Shown here: one piece after another, positions 33,969 to 45,440 of the stretch
Layout: each line of letters begins with the position of its first letter
How positions within the stretch are numbered: position 1 is the stretch's first letter
Assembly (NCBI GenBank): GCA_903928115.1
Contig: CAIYPP010000001.1
Location: 1-64,000, forward strand
Origin: an uncultured Planctomycetota bacterium
GTDB taxonomy: Bacteria; Planctomycetota; UBA1135; GCA-002686595
Direction: 5' to 3'
DNA: 64,000 nt
Made by a program: the position numbers and the translations under genes
Notes under the pieces: generated by a model
Database searches by the model: none
What the model saw: only the letters and a program-made list of their open reading frames with translations
What the model was told of the DNA's origin: nothing

Positions 33969-34697
33969 ATGACGACCATCGTGTTCGATATCGAGGTGGC
34001 GGGCCTGCCGTGGGAGGAGGTCGACGAGATCACGCGCGGGTATCTCCTGTCGCGTGCGAAGAGTCCTGAGGAGCGCGATGCGGTGCCGGAGCGCACGGCC
34101 CTCGTGCCCGGGCTCGGCAAGGTGATCGCGATCGGGATGTGGCTCGTGCACGACGCCAAGGGCGGGGACCTCGACCGCGGGCTCCTCCTGCTCGAAGGCG
34201 AGAGTGCGGCGGAGCGCGCGTGGGAGAAGGTGCCGGGCTCCAAGATCTTCCGCGGAGACGAGCGAGCGCTGCTGACGCGCTTCTGGGACATCGTGGGCAA
34301 GAGCGTCGAGAAGCAGGGCCTGCCCTTGCTGGTCACGTTCAACGGGCGCGGCTACGACGGTCCGATCCTGATGATTCGCTCGGCGCAGCTCGGCGTACGG
34401 CCGAGTCGCCAGCTCGTCGGCTATCGCTATGACATCCGCGAGCACTGCGACCTCGCGGACGTGCTGACGTTCCAAGGAACGACGCGCGAGAACTACAAGC
34501 TCGACTATTGGTGTCGGCGCTTCGACATCGAGAGCCCCAAGGGCGGTATCGACGGCAGCCAGGTCGGGCGCGCGTACCGCGATGGACGCATCGAGGACAT
34601 CGGCGAGTACTGCCTGCGCGACGTTCGCGCGACTGCGGCGCTGTACCGCAAGCTCGAGAGCACGCTGCTGCCGCACTTCAAGGGCTCGCGCGGCTGA
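33969..34697 (+). CDS. PolB-like predicted 3'-5' exonuclease (DnaQ fold)
   Basis: Protein of 242 aa matching the family of predicted 3'-5' exonucleases related to the proofreading domain of DNA polymerase B. The three Exo motifs are visible: FDIEVAG near residue 6 (Exo I), FNGRGYDGPIL at about 121 (Exo II) and YCLRDVRATAALY at about 216 (Exo III). All four acidic metal ligands appear kept, so the nuclease should be active. No polymerase domain is attached. It is 26 bases downstream of the glycosyltransferase pair and may share their transcript without functional link. Confidence 0.85.
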   Translation: MTTIVFDIEVAGLPWEEVDEITRGYLLSRAKSPEERDAVPERTALVPGLGKVIAIGMWLVHDAKGGDLDRGLLLLEGESAAERAWEKVPGSKIFRGDERALLTRFWDIVGKSVEKQGLPLLVTFNGRGYDGPILMIRSAQLGVRPSRQLVGYRYDIREHCDLADVLTFQGTTRENYKLDYWCRRFDIESPKGGIDGSQVGRAYRDGRIEDIGEYCLRDVRATAALYRKLESTLLPHFKGSRG

Positions 34698-34748
34698 GCG
34701 CTCGAGGATGGACGGCGCTCGCTGCGCCGTCGTAGGCTGCACGGCTCG

Positions 34749-35897
34749 ATGGGCTCGGATCGACTGCGTTTGGCCTGCTTCACCGCGGCGTCGTTCGGCG
34801 TCCTCGGGGTGCACGTGCCCTTTTGGCCCGGCTGGCTGGAGAGTCGTGGACTCAGCGCCGTCGAGATCGGCGAGCTCGGCATGGTGTACATGTGCACCCG
34901 CGGCGTCGCGTCGCCGACGTGGGCGCACTTCGTCGATCGCAGCGGTCGCAGGAAGCTGTGGTTGGTGGCGTTCACGCTCGCGGCGCTCGTCTGCTTCGCG
35001 CCGTTTGCGTGGGCGCACGAGTACCCCGCGCTGCTCGCGCTCACGGTGCTCTTCGGCGTCGCCCACGCGCCCGTGCTGCCTCTCGGCGAGAACCTGCTCG
35101 TTCTGCAGGCGCGCGAGCGCGGCATCGACTATGGCCGTACTCGCCTGTGGGGGTCGGTCGCCTTCATGGGCGCGAGCTTGGGTGCAGGTATCGTCCTCGA
35201 CGACGGCGCGTGGAGCCGGACGTGGTGGCTCGTGATGGTGGTGCTGGCGCTCTCAGCCGTATCCGCGCTGTGCTTGCCAGCGGATCCGGTACGCCCCCGT
35301 CCGCGCGCGGTCGGCGTCCCGCTCGCGGAGCTGCTCTCCGACCGACGCGCGCTCGCGGTTCTTGCGGGCGGCGGCATCGTGCAGTCCGCGCATGCGATGT
35401 ACTACATGTTCTCGACGCTGCACTGGGAGCAGAGTGGTCACTCGACGCAGCTGATCGGAGCCTTTTGGGCCGAGGCGGTGGTGGCGGAGACTCTGTTCTT
35501 TGCCTTTGCGCGCCAGCTCGGCGGCCGCGGCTCGGAGCGTGTGCTGATGGTGCTCGCCGTGCTTGCGGGCGCGGTGCGTTGGTCGGTGCTCGCCAGCACG
35601 AGCGCCGTCGTCCCCGTCGCCGCCGCGCAGCTCCTCCATGCGTTCACCTTCGCCGCGGCTCACCTGGCCGTTGTCCGTCACCTCCAGCACGCCGTTCCCG
35701 AGCGCCTGTCCGCGAGTGCGCAGAGCCTCTACGGAGCGCTCAACATCGGCGCGCACGCACTCGTCTTGAGTGGGATCACCCCGCTCTATGCGAGCTCGGG
35801 TGCCGCGGCGTACTGGCCGATGATCGCCGTCGGAGCCGTGGGCGGCGCGCTGGCGATCTGGGGCATGGGCGGGCGCGCAACGGAGTGGCGAGGATGA
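34749..35897 (+). CDS. MFS transporter (MFS_1-like, HcaT-type)
   Basis: Inner-membrane transporter of 382 aa with about twelve hydrophobic helices. The opening ACFTAASFGVLGVHVPFWPGWLESRGLSA and the loop VDRSGRRKLWL between helices 2 and 3 match the compact MFS subfamily that includes the phenylpropionate permease HcaT. The motif DYGRTRLWGSVAF also fits that group. The substrate is unknown. Its stop overlaps the start of the hemerythrin-like gene (ATGA at 35894), an unusual partner that could point to a metal- or oxygen-related role. Confidence 0.8.
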   Translation: MGSDRLRLACFTAASFGVLGVHVPFWPGWLESRGLSAVEIGELGMVYMCTRGVASPTWAHFVDRSGRRKLWLVAFTLAALVCFAPFAWAHEYPALLALTVLFGVAHAPVLPLGENLLVLQARERGIDYGRTRLWGSVAFMGASLGAGIVLDDGAWSRTWWLVMVVLALSAVSALCLPADPVRPRPRAVGVPLAELLSDRRALAVLAGGGIVQSAHAMYYMFSTLHWEQSGHSTQLIGAFWAEAVVAETLFFAFARQLGGRGSERVLMVLAVLAGAVRWSVLASTSAVVPVAAAQLLHAFTFAAAHLAVVRHLQHAVPERLSASAQSLYGALNIGAHALVLSGITPLYASSGAAAYWPMIAVGAVGGALAIWGMGGRATEWRG

Positions 35898-36355
35898 GCT
35901 TCGCGGAGATCCTCGGCATCCACCGCGAGCTCGACGAGTTGTTCCTCTGTCATCAAGAGGCCCTCATCGAAGGAGATCTTTCGCGCGCGCTGGAGCTCCT
36001 TCGCCGCTATCGAGTCGCCGCGGTTCGGCACGCACAGGACGAGGAGCGCGAGCTCTTGCCGCTCTATGCGTCGGTGCACCGCGAACGTCGCCACGCCGCC
36101 GAGGTCTTCGTTCTCGAGCACGAGCGACTGCACGAGCTGCTCGCGCGCATCGAGGACTTGCTGATTTCTTGCGGCGAGCGACCGCTGACCACGCGCCAGC
36201 GGATTCACCTGATCGAGCGCGAGGCGAGCTACAAGCACCTCTTCGAGCACCACGACGAGCGCGAGCGGCTGCACCTGTTTCCGGCGCTCGACCAGCTCGT
36301 GCCGACAGAGCAGCGCGCCGAGCTCCTCGCGCGCTTGCAGTTCCGCGTTCTCTAG
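35894..36355 (+). CDS. Hemerythrin-like domain protein
   Basis: All-helical protein of 153 aa with His and acidic residues spaced for a di-iron site as in hemerythrin/HHE proteins: IHRELDELF, RHAQDEERELLPLY, EHERLHELL and YKHLFEHHDERERLHLFPAL. It starts at ATG 35894 inside the end of the MFS gene. Family members bind oxygen, sense redox state or repair iron-sulfur centres. Which applies is not visible. The stop codon region overlaps that of the convergent DUF255 gene by 4 bases, so the transcripts meet without a spacer. Confidence 0.75.
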   Translation: MSFAEILGIHRELDELFLCHQEALIEGDLSRALELLRRYRVAAVRHAQDEERELLPLYASVHRERRHAAEVFVLEHERLHELLARIEDLLISCGERPLTTRQRIHLIEREASYKHLFEHHDERERLHLFPALDQLVPTEQRAELLARLQFRVL

Positions 36356-38076
36356 ACCGCGCTCTCGACGCGGGCCATCAGCGTCGGGAGCCGCTGCGGG
36401 TCCGCGGTGTCGGCGTAGCTTGCGCGGCCACGGCTCACATACGCGTGGGCACCGCCGCCTTCCCAAGGCAGCTCGAGGCGCTCCAACGTCAGCCGGTCCG
36501 CAGGGTCGACGAGCTGCACGATGCGGTGGGCGAGGTAGGGGGCGAGCGCCGCGCGTTGCAGGGCGCGCGTGTCGTCGCGCTCGGGCGCGCCGACGATCGC
36601 GACGTGCACCGGCGGGTGCAGCAGCAGACTCGCTGCGCGCGCGTAGAGCGACATCGCATGGCCGTGACGCTTGAACTCGCCCGCGAAGGACTCCAGAGTC
36701 TCGCGCGCCAGCTCCCGCCAGCGCGGCTCGTGCGTGATGCACGAGAGACGCAGCAAGGCCTCCGCCATGCGCGCATTGTCGGCGAGCGAGCGCTCACGCC
36801 GTCGCAGCGAGCCATGTGCGCGGGGATCGTGGCGCGTGTCCCAGAAGCCTCCTTCGTGGCTCCCGAGCTGCTCATGCGCTGTTCGAGCGAGCGCCTCGGC
36901 CACCGCGACGTAGCGTGCGCGCCCGGTGTGCTCCGCAGCGTCGAGCAGCGCACGCAGCACGTACGCTTGGTCCGTCAGCAGTCCGGGGAGATGCGCGACG
37001 CCATCCCAGTAGTGCAGGACGCCGTCCCGCGGCTCGTACAAGGCGTCGAGCACGAACTCGAGTGTGCGCACCGCTTGCTCGGTGCACTCCGGTCGCTCCA
37101 GCACATCGCCTGCGAGGAAAAGCGCGCTCGCCGCACAAGCGTTGGCATGGGCGAACACGGTCGGATCGCAGGCGGGCGCGCCGTGCTGAGCGCGCGCCTC
37201 GCGCGTGCGCAGGTGTGCGTGGACCGGATCCGCGTCCTGACTGCCGCGGAATACGCCAGTCTCGCGGTCGAGCAGCGTTTCCTGCATCCAAGCGAGCACT
37301 CCCTCCGCGGTGGCACGGAAGCTCTCGTCGCCGAGCGCCTGATAGCCCTCGAGGTAGGTGCGCAGTCGCTCCGCGTTTCCGTCGAGCACCTTCTCGTGGT
37401 GCGGGCCGCTCCAGTCCGGCGCCGTCGAGTAACGGTAGAAGCCACCCTCGACGCGGTCGTGGATCTCGCCCGTCTGCATGTTGCGCAGCGTGCGCAGCAC
37501 GAGCTTGCGCAGAGCCTCGTCGCCCGTTTGCGACCAGCGCAGCAGCGCGAAGTCCAAGGACTCGGGGTGAGGGAACTTGTGCTGCGCCCCCCAGCCGCCG
37601 TGGAAAGGATCCGCGGTTTCCAGCAGGTGTGCGCCGACCTCCGCGAGCAGCTCTGGCTTGAGCTCCGCGCGCGCGACCGCGCCGCTCTCTCCGAGCGCCG
37701 CGCGCTCGGAGAGCCGCGCCCGCAGAGTCCCGCGCTCCGCGCGCCAGTAGCGCTCGACGAGCTCGAGCCTCGCCGAGAGCTCCTCGGGCTCCAAGAACCC
37801 TTCGGAGGAGAACAGCTCGCCTTGCTCATCCAAGAACGCGAGCGTCGGCCAGCCGCCGCGCGAGTAGCGTACCGCGATGTCCGGCCGACGGCTCTTCTCG
37901 ACCGAGATCGGCACGAAGGCGCGCTCGATCCGTTCCATCACAGCCGCGTCGCGCAACACCCGGCGCTCCAGCTCGCGGCTGAAGCGGCACCAGTGGGCAT
38001 GGACGACGAGCAGCACGGGCACACCGCGCTCGCGCGCCTCTGCGAACGCTGCGTCACCCCATTCGTGCCACTGCAT
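36352..38076 (-). CDS. DUF255/YyaL-type thioredoxin-fold plus six-hairpin protein, CxxC lost
   Basis: Protein of 574 aa of the YyaL/SPATA20 family: an N-terminal thioredoxin-like domain (VLLVVHAHWCRFSREL, then RYSRGGWPTLAFLDEQG) and a C-terminal (alpha/alpha)6 glycosidase-like domain. Relatives have C-H-W-C-H in the active site. Here it is A27-H-W-C30-R, so only one Cys is left and classical dithiol chemistry is impossible. The protein is also about 100 residues shorter than typical members. It is 21 bases downstream of rsfS on the same strand. The biochemical role of the family is not established. Confidence 0.82.
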   Translation of the reverse strand: MQWHEWGDAAFAEARERGVPVLLVVHAHWCRFSRELERRVLRDAAVMERIERAFVPISVEKSRRPDIAVRYSRGGWPTLAFLDEQGELFSSEGFLEPEELSARLELVERYWRAERGTLRARLSERAALGESGAVARAELKPELLAEVGAHLLETADPFHGGWGAQHKFPHPESLDFALLRWSQTGDEALRKLVLRTLRNMQTGEIHDRVEGGFYRYSTAPDWSGPHHEKVLDGNAERLRTYLEGYQALGDESFRATAEGVLAWMQETLLDRETGVFRGSQDADPVHAHLRTREARAQHGAPACDPTVFAHANACAASALFLAGDVLERPECTEQAVRTLEFVLDALYEPRDGVLHYWDGVAHLPGLLTDQAYVLRALLDAAEHTGRARYVAVAEALARTAHEQLGSHEGGFWDTRHDPRAHGSLRRRERSLADNARMAEALLRLSCITHEPRWRELARETLESFAGEFKRHGHAMSLYARAASLLLHPPVHVAIVGAPERDDTRALQRAALAPYLAHRIVQLVDPADRLTLERLELPWEGGGAHAYVSRGRASYADTADPQRLPTLMARVESAV

Positions 38077-38097
38077 CGCCGCGCCCGCCCTCTCGTC

Positions 38098-38550
38098 TCA
38101 GGCGTCTCCGCGCCGCGCGCGACGATTGCGCGCCGCCGGGAGCGACGGCCGCTCGACCTTGCTCCACGCGACCTCGGTCGCCTCGCTGTAGAGGCCGTCG
38201 AGGTCGTAGTACGTGCGCGCCTCGGGCTGCATCAGGTGCACGACGACGTCGCCGAAGTCGAGCAGGATCCACCAACCCAGATCTACGCCCTCCGCGCGCG
38301 CGTGGCGCACGCCCGCAGCCTTCATGCGCGAGTGGATCTCCTCGTACATCGCGCGGACCTGCGGGCGCGACTTGCCCGTCGCGAGCACGATGTAGTCGGC
38401 GACACGGGCAGACTCGTCGAGGGCGAGCACCTTGATGTCGGTGCCCTTCTTTTCGTCGGCGAGTTGGGCCGCGCAGGCGGCAAGCTCCAGGGAGTCGATG
38501 GCGGTCCTCGTAGGCGTTGGGGGCGGTAGGAAAGCGAGTCTAGGGACCAC
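38098..38550 (-). CDS. rsfS: Ribosomal silencing factor RsfS
   Basis: Protein of up to 150 aa of the RsfS/Iojap/DUF143 family, which binds ribosomal protein uL14 and blocks joining of the 30S and 50S subunits under starvation. The family core is clear: DIKVLALDESARVADYIVLATGKSRPQVRAMYEEI, then GWWILLDFGDVVVHLM and ARTYYDLDGLYSEA. No ATG is available; the GTG at 38550 is the only clear start codon, and the first 15 residues (MVPRLAFLPPPTPTR) are atypical, so the true start may lie a little further in. A short basic tail ends the protein. Confidence 0.88.
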   Translation of the reverse strand: MVPRLAFLPPPTPTRTAIDSLELAACAAQLADEKKGTDIKVLALDESARVADYIVLATGKSRPQVRAMYEEIHSRMKAAGVRHARAEGVDLGWWILLDFGDVVVHLMQPEARTYYDLDGLYSEATEVAWSKVERPSLPAARNRRARRGDA

Positions 38551-38648
38551 GCCGCGCGCGGTCCAAGGTGGGGGAGGAAAGCGTGCGGGCCCCGCCGCGG
38601 CCGTCTCGGCCGGGCGGGGCCCGCGCAGACGTGGAAGCTCGGGTTCGC

Positions 38649-40769
<2,121 letters not shown>

Positions 40770-40839
40770 CCGAGGATCGGGGGCTTGGGGAGTGAGGACG
40801 GCCGGGCGGTTGGCCCTGCCGGGGAGCGTGGGATCGGAG

Positions 40840-40960
40840 AACGTCAGCAGACCGCGGTGGGACTTCCCCAGGGGGGAACTTGCCGCGGGCTCTCGCCGAC
40901 GCTTTTGGGCAAGAAGTCTACGGTCGGCCTACCGCCGGTCAACGTCAGCTTGCGGTGGGA
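40840..40960. repeat. Imperfect direct repeat upstream of hppA
   Basis: The 23-base block at 40840-40862 and the 20-base block at 40941-40960 share AACGTCAGC at one end and GCGGTGGGA at the other, with 2-5 differing bases in the middle, about 100 bases apart. Both lie in the 240-base gap between hppA and the DedA gene, upstream of hppA. They could be operator sites, but no bound regulator is known from the window. Confidence 0.35.
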
Positions 40961-41009
40961 GCATCTCGTCCAAGTTATAGACTGGCTCCTCCGCCCCGGC
41001 GGCTCGGGC

Positions 41010-41663
41010 CTAGGCCTCGGGCTCTTGGGCAGGGTCCGGAGGCGGCGGGGGAGGCTGGCGCTTGCGCAGGTAGCGGCCGGCGAGCGCCAGCGCGACCACG
41101 ACCGCGATCAGAATGGCGAGCTTCACCACGCCCGAGTGGCCGCCCTCCGCCAGCTTCCCGGCGGCGTAGCTCGCCGCCCAGATCGAGGAGGGCACGCTGA
41201 TCAGAACCCCGAGACCGTCGATCACGAGGAAGCGCCCGTAGCTCATCTTCATCGTGCCGACGAGGAAGTAGCCAGCGATGCGGGCGCCCGGGGCGAAGCG
41301 CAGGAGGAAGGTCGCCCACAGGCCGTGGCTTTGGAACTTCTCCTCCAGCCGGGCGAAGCGCTCGGGGTGCAGAATCCGGCGCACGAAGCGTCCTTGGAGG
41401 GCCCGCATGCCGTAGATGCGGCCGAGCCAGAAGGGGATCGAGTCGCCGATCAGGATCGCGGCGCTGCACACCGCGGTCACCGGCAGGAACTCGACCACGC
41501 CCTCGTGCATCAGGTACCCGCAGGCGACCAGCGTGACCTCTTCGGGCAGCGGAAGGCCGATGCCGCACAGGAGCAGCACGACGAAGGCCCCCGCGTAGTT
41601 GAAGCGCGTGATGTAGCTGGTGACGAGCTCACCCAAGCCTTCGACGAGGAGCAGCGGGAACAC
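41010..41663 (-). CDS. DedA-family membrane protein
   Basis: Inner-membrane protein of 217 aa of the DedA/VTT family, whose members act as undecaprenyl-phosphate or phospholipid flippases or scramblases. The hallmark segments are FVVLLLCGIGLPLPEEVTLVACGYL and the re-entrant FLLRFAPGARIAGYFLVGTM with the conserved Arg-Phe-x-Pro-Gly. The start is GTG at 41663. A Pro-rich cytosolic tail (RKRQPPPPPPDPAQEPEA) ends it. Its stop is 240 bases from hppA and it may share an upstream promoter with the short gene at 41742. Substrate not determined. Confidence 0.87.
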   Translation of the reverse strand: MFPLLLVEGLGELVTSYITRFNYAGAFVVLLLCGIGLPLPEEVTLVACGYLMHEGVVEFLPVTAVCSAAILIGDSIPFWLGRIYGMRALQGRFVRRILHPERFARLEEKFQSHGLWATFLLRFAPGARIAGYFLVGTMKMSYGRFLVIDGLGVLISVPSSIWAASYAAGKLAEGGHSGVVKLAILIAVVVALALAGRYLRKRQPPPPPPDPAQEPEA

Positions 41664-41741
41664 GGGCGCAGGATCCTACCGAGCGCGGGACGGGAGACCT
41701 ACGGGCCGAGCCCGCGAGATCGCTCGGAAATCGCGGAGGTG

Positions 41742-42317
41742 TCAGCGTGCGTCGCGCACGCGTCGTGCCTGTGCGGCTGCCGCAGCGCCATCGGGGTGCC
41801 CGAGCCGCTCGGCGCGCTCGAAGTGCTTCGCCGCTTCCGTCCACAGCGCGCCGGCGCCGCCTTCCCAGCCGATCTGCGGGTCGACCTCGCCGGTCCGCGC
41901 CAGCAGGAGCCCCTGCCAGAAGGCGAGCTCGGCGGGGTCTTCGGCGCGCGCTTCGCCGCGTGCCGCAACCGCGAGCGCCGCACGCACCCAGCGGCGCCGG
42001 ACCTCGGCGTCGGGCTCGCGCTCCGGCGAGGCGAGGTCGAGCCCTAGGTGGCGCGAGAGGAAGTACCAGCCCGAGGTCGAGGTCGGGTTGAGCTCGAACG
42101 CCGTCTCTGCCCGCGCCAGCGCGAGCTCGGTGCGCCCGTCGCGGATCGCGAGGTCGACGCGCACCCACTGGGCCGCGGCGAGCGGTCCGGCGAGCGGGCC
42201 CGCGAGGCGCATGGTGAGCGAAGAGCCGGGGGGCGCGGGCTCGCGCGTCACGATCGCTCCGATCGCGCACGCGATCAGCACCGAACCCCAGAGGAGCGTA
42301 CGTCCGCGGGCCTTCAA
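41742..42317 (-). CDS. Anchored repeat-type protein attached to an ABC transporter operon
   Basis: Protein of 191 aa starting at TTG 42317, which overlaps the permease stop (TTGA). It has an N-terminal membrane helix (LLWGSVLIACAIGAIVT) and then helical stretches with TPR-like character: LALARAETAFELNPTSTSGWYFLSRHLGL and LWTEAAKHFERAERLGHPDGAAAA. No ATG or GTG gives a better start. As the third gene of the run at 44211-41742 it is likely an accessory subunit of that transporter, with unknown role. Confidence 0.6.
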   Translation of the reverse strand: MKARGRTLLWGSVLIACAIGAIVTREPAPPGSSLTMRLAGPLAGPLAAAQWVRVDLAIRDGRTELALARAETAFELNPTSTSGWYFLSRHLGLDLASPEREPDAEVRRRWVRAALAVAARGEARAEDPAELAFWQGLLLARTGEVDPQIGWEGGAGALWTEAAKHFERAERLGHPDGAAAAAQARRVRDAR

Positions 42318-43338
42318 CGCACGCCTCCGCAACGCCGTCCGAAGCCGCGCACGAACGCGAGCGAGCCGATGCTCACGCAGAGCGCCGCATGCATCCACGC
42401 GCCGAGAGGCGGCCACGCGGGGACGATGCCGTGTCCCGCGACTTCGAGCGCTCGCAGGAGTGCGCCGAGGGTCGTCGCATCCGTTGCGAACGCATCGCCG
42501 ACGAGCCAGCCGAGGAGTTGCAAGGCGAGCGCAAGCGTTGCAGCGAGTCCCGGCCCGATCCAAGTGGCGAGGCCGAGCGCGAGCGCGGTGAACGCGGCCC
42601 ACGCGAGGAATGCATGCGCTCCGAGGACGAACGCGCTCTGGCGTGCGGAGCCCGCGGGGACGAGCCGTTGCATGCGCTCGCCCGTGAGCAGCGCGATGGC
42701 GCCACCGGCGGTGCGGGCGAGCGTCAACTCGACGAGCCCTTCGCCCTCGGGCGCCGCGAGCTCGAGCGCCATCGGGCGGGCCAGCGTGCAGAGTGTCTGG
42801 GAGCGCTGCTCGCCGCGCACGGCTTCCCAGCGGAGCTCCGCGGTCGGCTCGATCGCTAGAAACGTGAGCGGCAAGCGAAGAGTCTCGCCGGCGCGCGCGT
42901 CGACGCTCCAGCGAAGCGGCTCGCGGCCGTCGAGGACACCGCGCTCGGGCGCAGGGGCGAGGCTCACCTCGCGCGGACAAGGTGTGTCGAATCGCGCAGC
43001 GAACTCGCCGCAGAGAGCCGCGACGAACACGGCTCCGAGCGAGGCCGCGAGCGCTCCGCTCCAGCATGAGAAGAACCAGCCGACGCGGGACATCGGCGTC
43101 GCGCCGGCGAAGTCGTACTCGGTGCGTGAGAGCCGAGCCGCCGCGGACGCCGCGCGAAACGCGAGCAGCGTGCTCACGAGGATCGTCGCCAGCGTCCAGA
43201 GGCCTTGCCTCGCCAGCGCCCCCGATTCGTTGGAATCTCCGCGGGACGAAAGCGCCGTCGCGGCGAGGATCCCACAGACGCAGAGCGCGAGCCACAGCGG
43301 CGCGATGCGCCGGAGCGCGAGCTGTGCGACCGCGGTGC

Positions 43339-43342
<4 letters not shown>
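42314..43342 (-). CDS. Probable ABC transporter membrane subunit
   Basis: Hydrophobic protein of 342 aa encoded directly after the ABC ATPase and overlapping it by 4 bases (ATGA). About six membrane helices are visible, in pairs at residues 10-65, 85-115 and 240-335 (for example IAPLWLALCVCGILAATAL and AFVLGAHAFLAWAAFTALALGLATWIG). A mainly beta-rich periplasmic loop lies between (about 125-235). The size, position and topology fit an ABC-2-type exporter subunit. No sequence signature firmly identifies it. The start is ATG 43342. Confidence 0.65.
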
Positions 43343-44211
<869 letters not shown>

Positions 44212-44278
44212 GCGCAGAGTGTGGCGCGGAGAGCGCGCGGTGGGAAGGCGCCGCGTCGGTGCGCTATCCTGCTCGCGC

Positions 44279-44584
44279 GTGTTCGCCTTTCTCCGCTCGC
44301 TGCGCCGCCGACCCGTGCCGATGGTGCTCTACACGGCCCCTGGGTGCGGGCTGTGCGAGGAGCTGAAGGCCGAGCTTGCCCGCGCACGCGTCTCGCGCCG
44401 CTACGAGCTCCGCGAGGTGAACGTGCGCTCGGATCCCGCGCTGGAGGCCCGCCATGGGCGCTCGATCCCGGTGTTGGAGATCGCGGGCCGCGTCGCGTTC
44501 AAGGGCCGCGTGAGCGCCGAGGAATTTCAGCGCAAGTTCGAGCGCCTCGCCGCGGAGTGGGAGAGCGCAGGGGAGTCGAAGTGA
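44279..44584 (+). CDS. Glutaredoxin-like small thiol protein
   Basis: Protein of 101 aa with the thioredoxin fold and a CGLC active site (Cys23 and Cys26) in MVLYTAPGCGLCEELKAEL. It has the beta-alpha pattern and the cis-Pro in GRSIPVLEIAGRVAFKG. The GTG at 44279 includes a basic leader (FAFLRSLRRRPVP); a shorter version from ATG 44321 is possible. The stop overlaps the FHA gene by one base (TGATG), suggesting coupled expression. Likely a disulfide reductase or a redox-signalling partner. Confidence 0.8.
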   Translation: MFAFLRSLRRRPVPMVLYTAPGCGLCEELKAELARARVSRRYELREVNVRSDPALEARHGRSIPVLEIAGRVAFKGRVSAEEFQRKFERLAAEWESAGESK

Positions 44585-45408
44585 TGGCGAAGTTGTACGT
44601 CCTCTCGGGCCCGGAGCTCGGCAAGTCGGTGGAGGTGAAGTCGGGCGACAGCGTCGGCCGCACCGCCGAGACTCAGATCACGCTCAAGCACGCCTCGATC
44701 TCGCGCCGCCACGCGCACTTCGAGTGCGAGAACGGCGCGTGGAGCGTCGTCGACGATGGCTCGACCAACGGCATCACGTCGCAGGGCGCGCGCACCAAGC
44801 GCCTCGCGCTCACCGACGGCTGTGAGTTCAAGCTCGGCGAGATCGAGCTGCGCTTCCGCGCGGACGTACACGAAACAGCGAGCGAAGCACGTCCGAGCGT
44901 CGCCGCACCGCCGCCCGCTCCAAGGTCCGCTCCGGGGTCCGCCGCGGACGACGACGAGATCCGCCTCGAGGGGGACGACGAGCCCGCCAGCGCTGCGCCG
45001 CCGCGGCCGGCGCCCCGCTTCGAGCCCGCTCCGCAGCGCAGCGAGCCTCGCGTCGAGGTGCGCGTCGAGGTGCGCGCTCCGGCTCCGGTTCCGAGCCCCG
45101 CGCCCGTGCGCGCGGCGCCGATCGACACGGGGTTCGGCCCCGCGCCCGCGGGTGCGGGTGCGACGATCAACCGCAACAAGGAGCGCTCGGGGGAGCGCAT
45201 CCTGCAGTACTCGAAGGTCGAGGGGCGCGGTGGACTCGCCAACGCGGACCTCGCGCAGGTCGGGGGCTTTACGAAGCTTTTGATCGTCGTGGTGGCGCTC
45301 GCGTTCGCTGCGGGGCTCGCGTGGTTCGCATTCTCCGGCGCTTCGTGGTTCAAGTCGCGCGTCGGCGGCGGCGACAGCGAAGCTCCCGCTGAGTCGAGCG
45401 ATGAGTGA
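44584..45408 (+). CDS. FHA-domain protein with Pro-rich linker and C-terminal membrane helix
   Basis: Protein of 274 aa. The N-terminal FHA domain binds phosphothreonine peptides: core residues GR (GDSVGRTAE), SxxH (ASISRRHAHF) and NG (DGSTNGI) are all present. A long proline- and acidic-rich linker (about 100-220) and a C-terminal helix (about 232-258, LLIVVVALAFAAGLAWFAF) follow, so the FHA domain would hang from the inner membrane. The start is ATG 44584; GTG at 44581 is possible. No kinase gene is next to it. The unit with a glutaredoxin is unusual. Confidence 0.85.
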   Translation: MAKLYVLSGPELGKSVEVKSGDSVGRTAETQITLKHASISRRHAHFECENGAWSVVDDGSTNGITSQGARTKRLALTDGCEFKLGEIELRFRADVHETASEARPSVAAPPPAPRSAPGSAADDDEIRLEGDDEPASAAPPRPAPRFEPAPQRSEPRVEVRVEVRAPAPVPSPAPVRAAPIDTGFGPAPAGAGATINRNKERSGERILQYSKVEGRGGLANADLAQVGGFTKLLIVVVALAFAAGLAWFAFSGASWFKSRVGGGDSEAPAESSDE

Positions 45409-45412
45409 CGCG

Positions 45413-45440
45413 CGCCGCGCGCGCTCAACGACGCGCGGCG
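45413..45440. terminator. Bidirectional hairpin between convergent FHA and glycosyltransferase genes
   Basis: A 9-bp perfect stem (CGCCGCGCG with CGCGCGGCG) with a 10-base loop spans the 16-base gap and the stop codon of the convergent glycosyltransferase. It lacks a T-run, so efficiency as a rho-independent terminator is uncertain, but the position suits a shared transcription stop. Confidence 0.4.

Noticed and set aside
40905-41009. Promoter with TATAAC-like box between DedA and hppA genes
   Set aside because: A lone A/T-rich hexamer in GC-rich DNA without a matching -35 is not enough to call a promoter.
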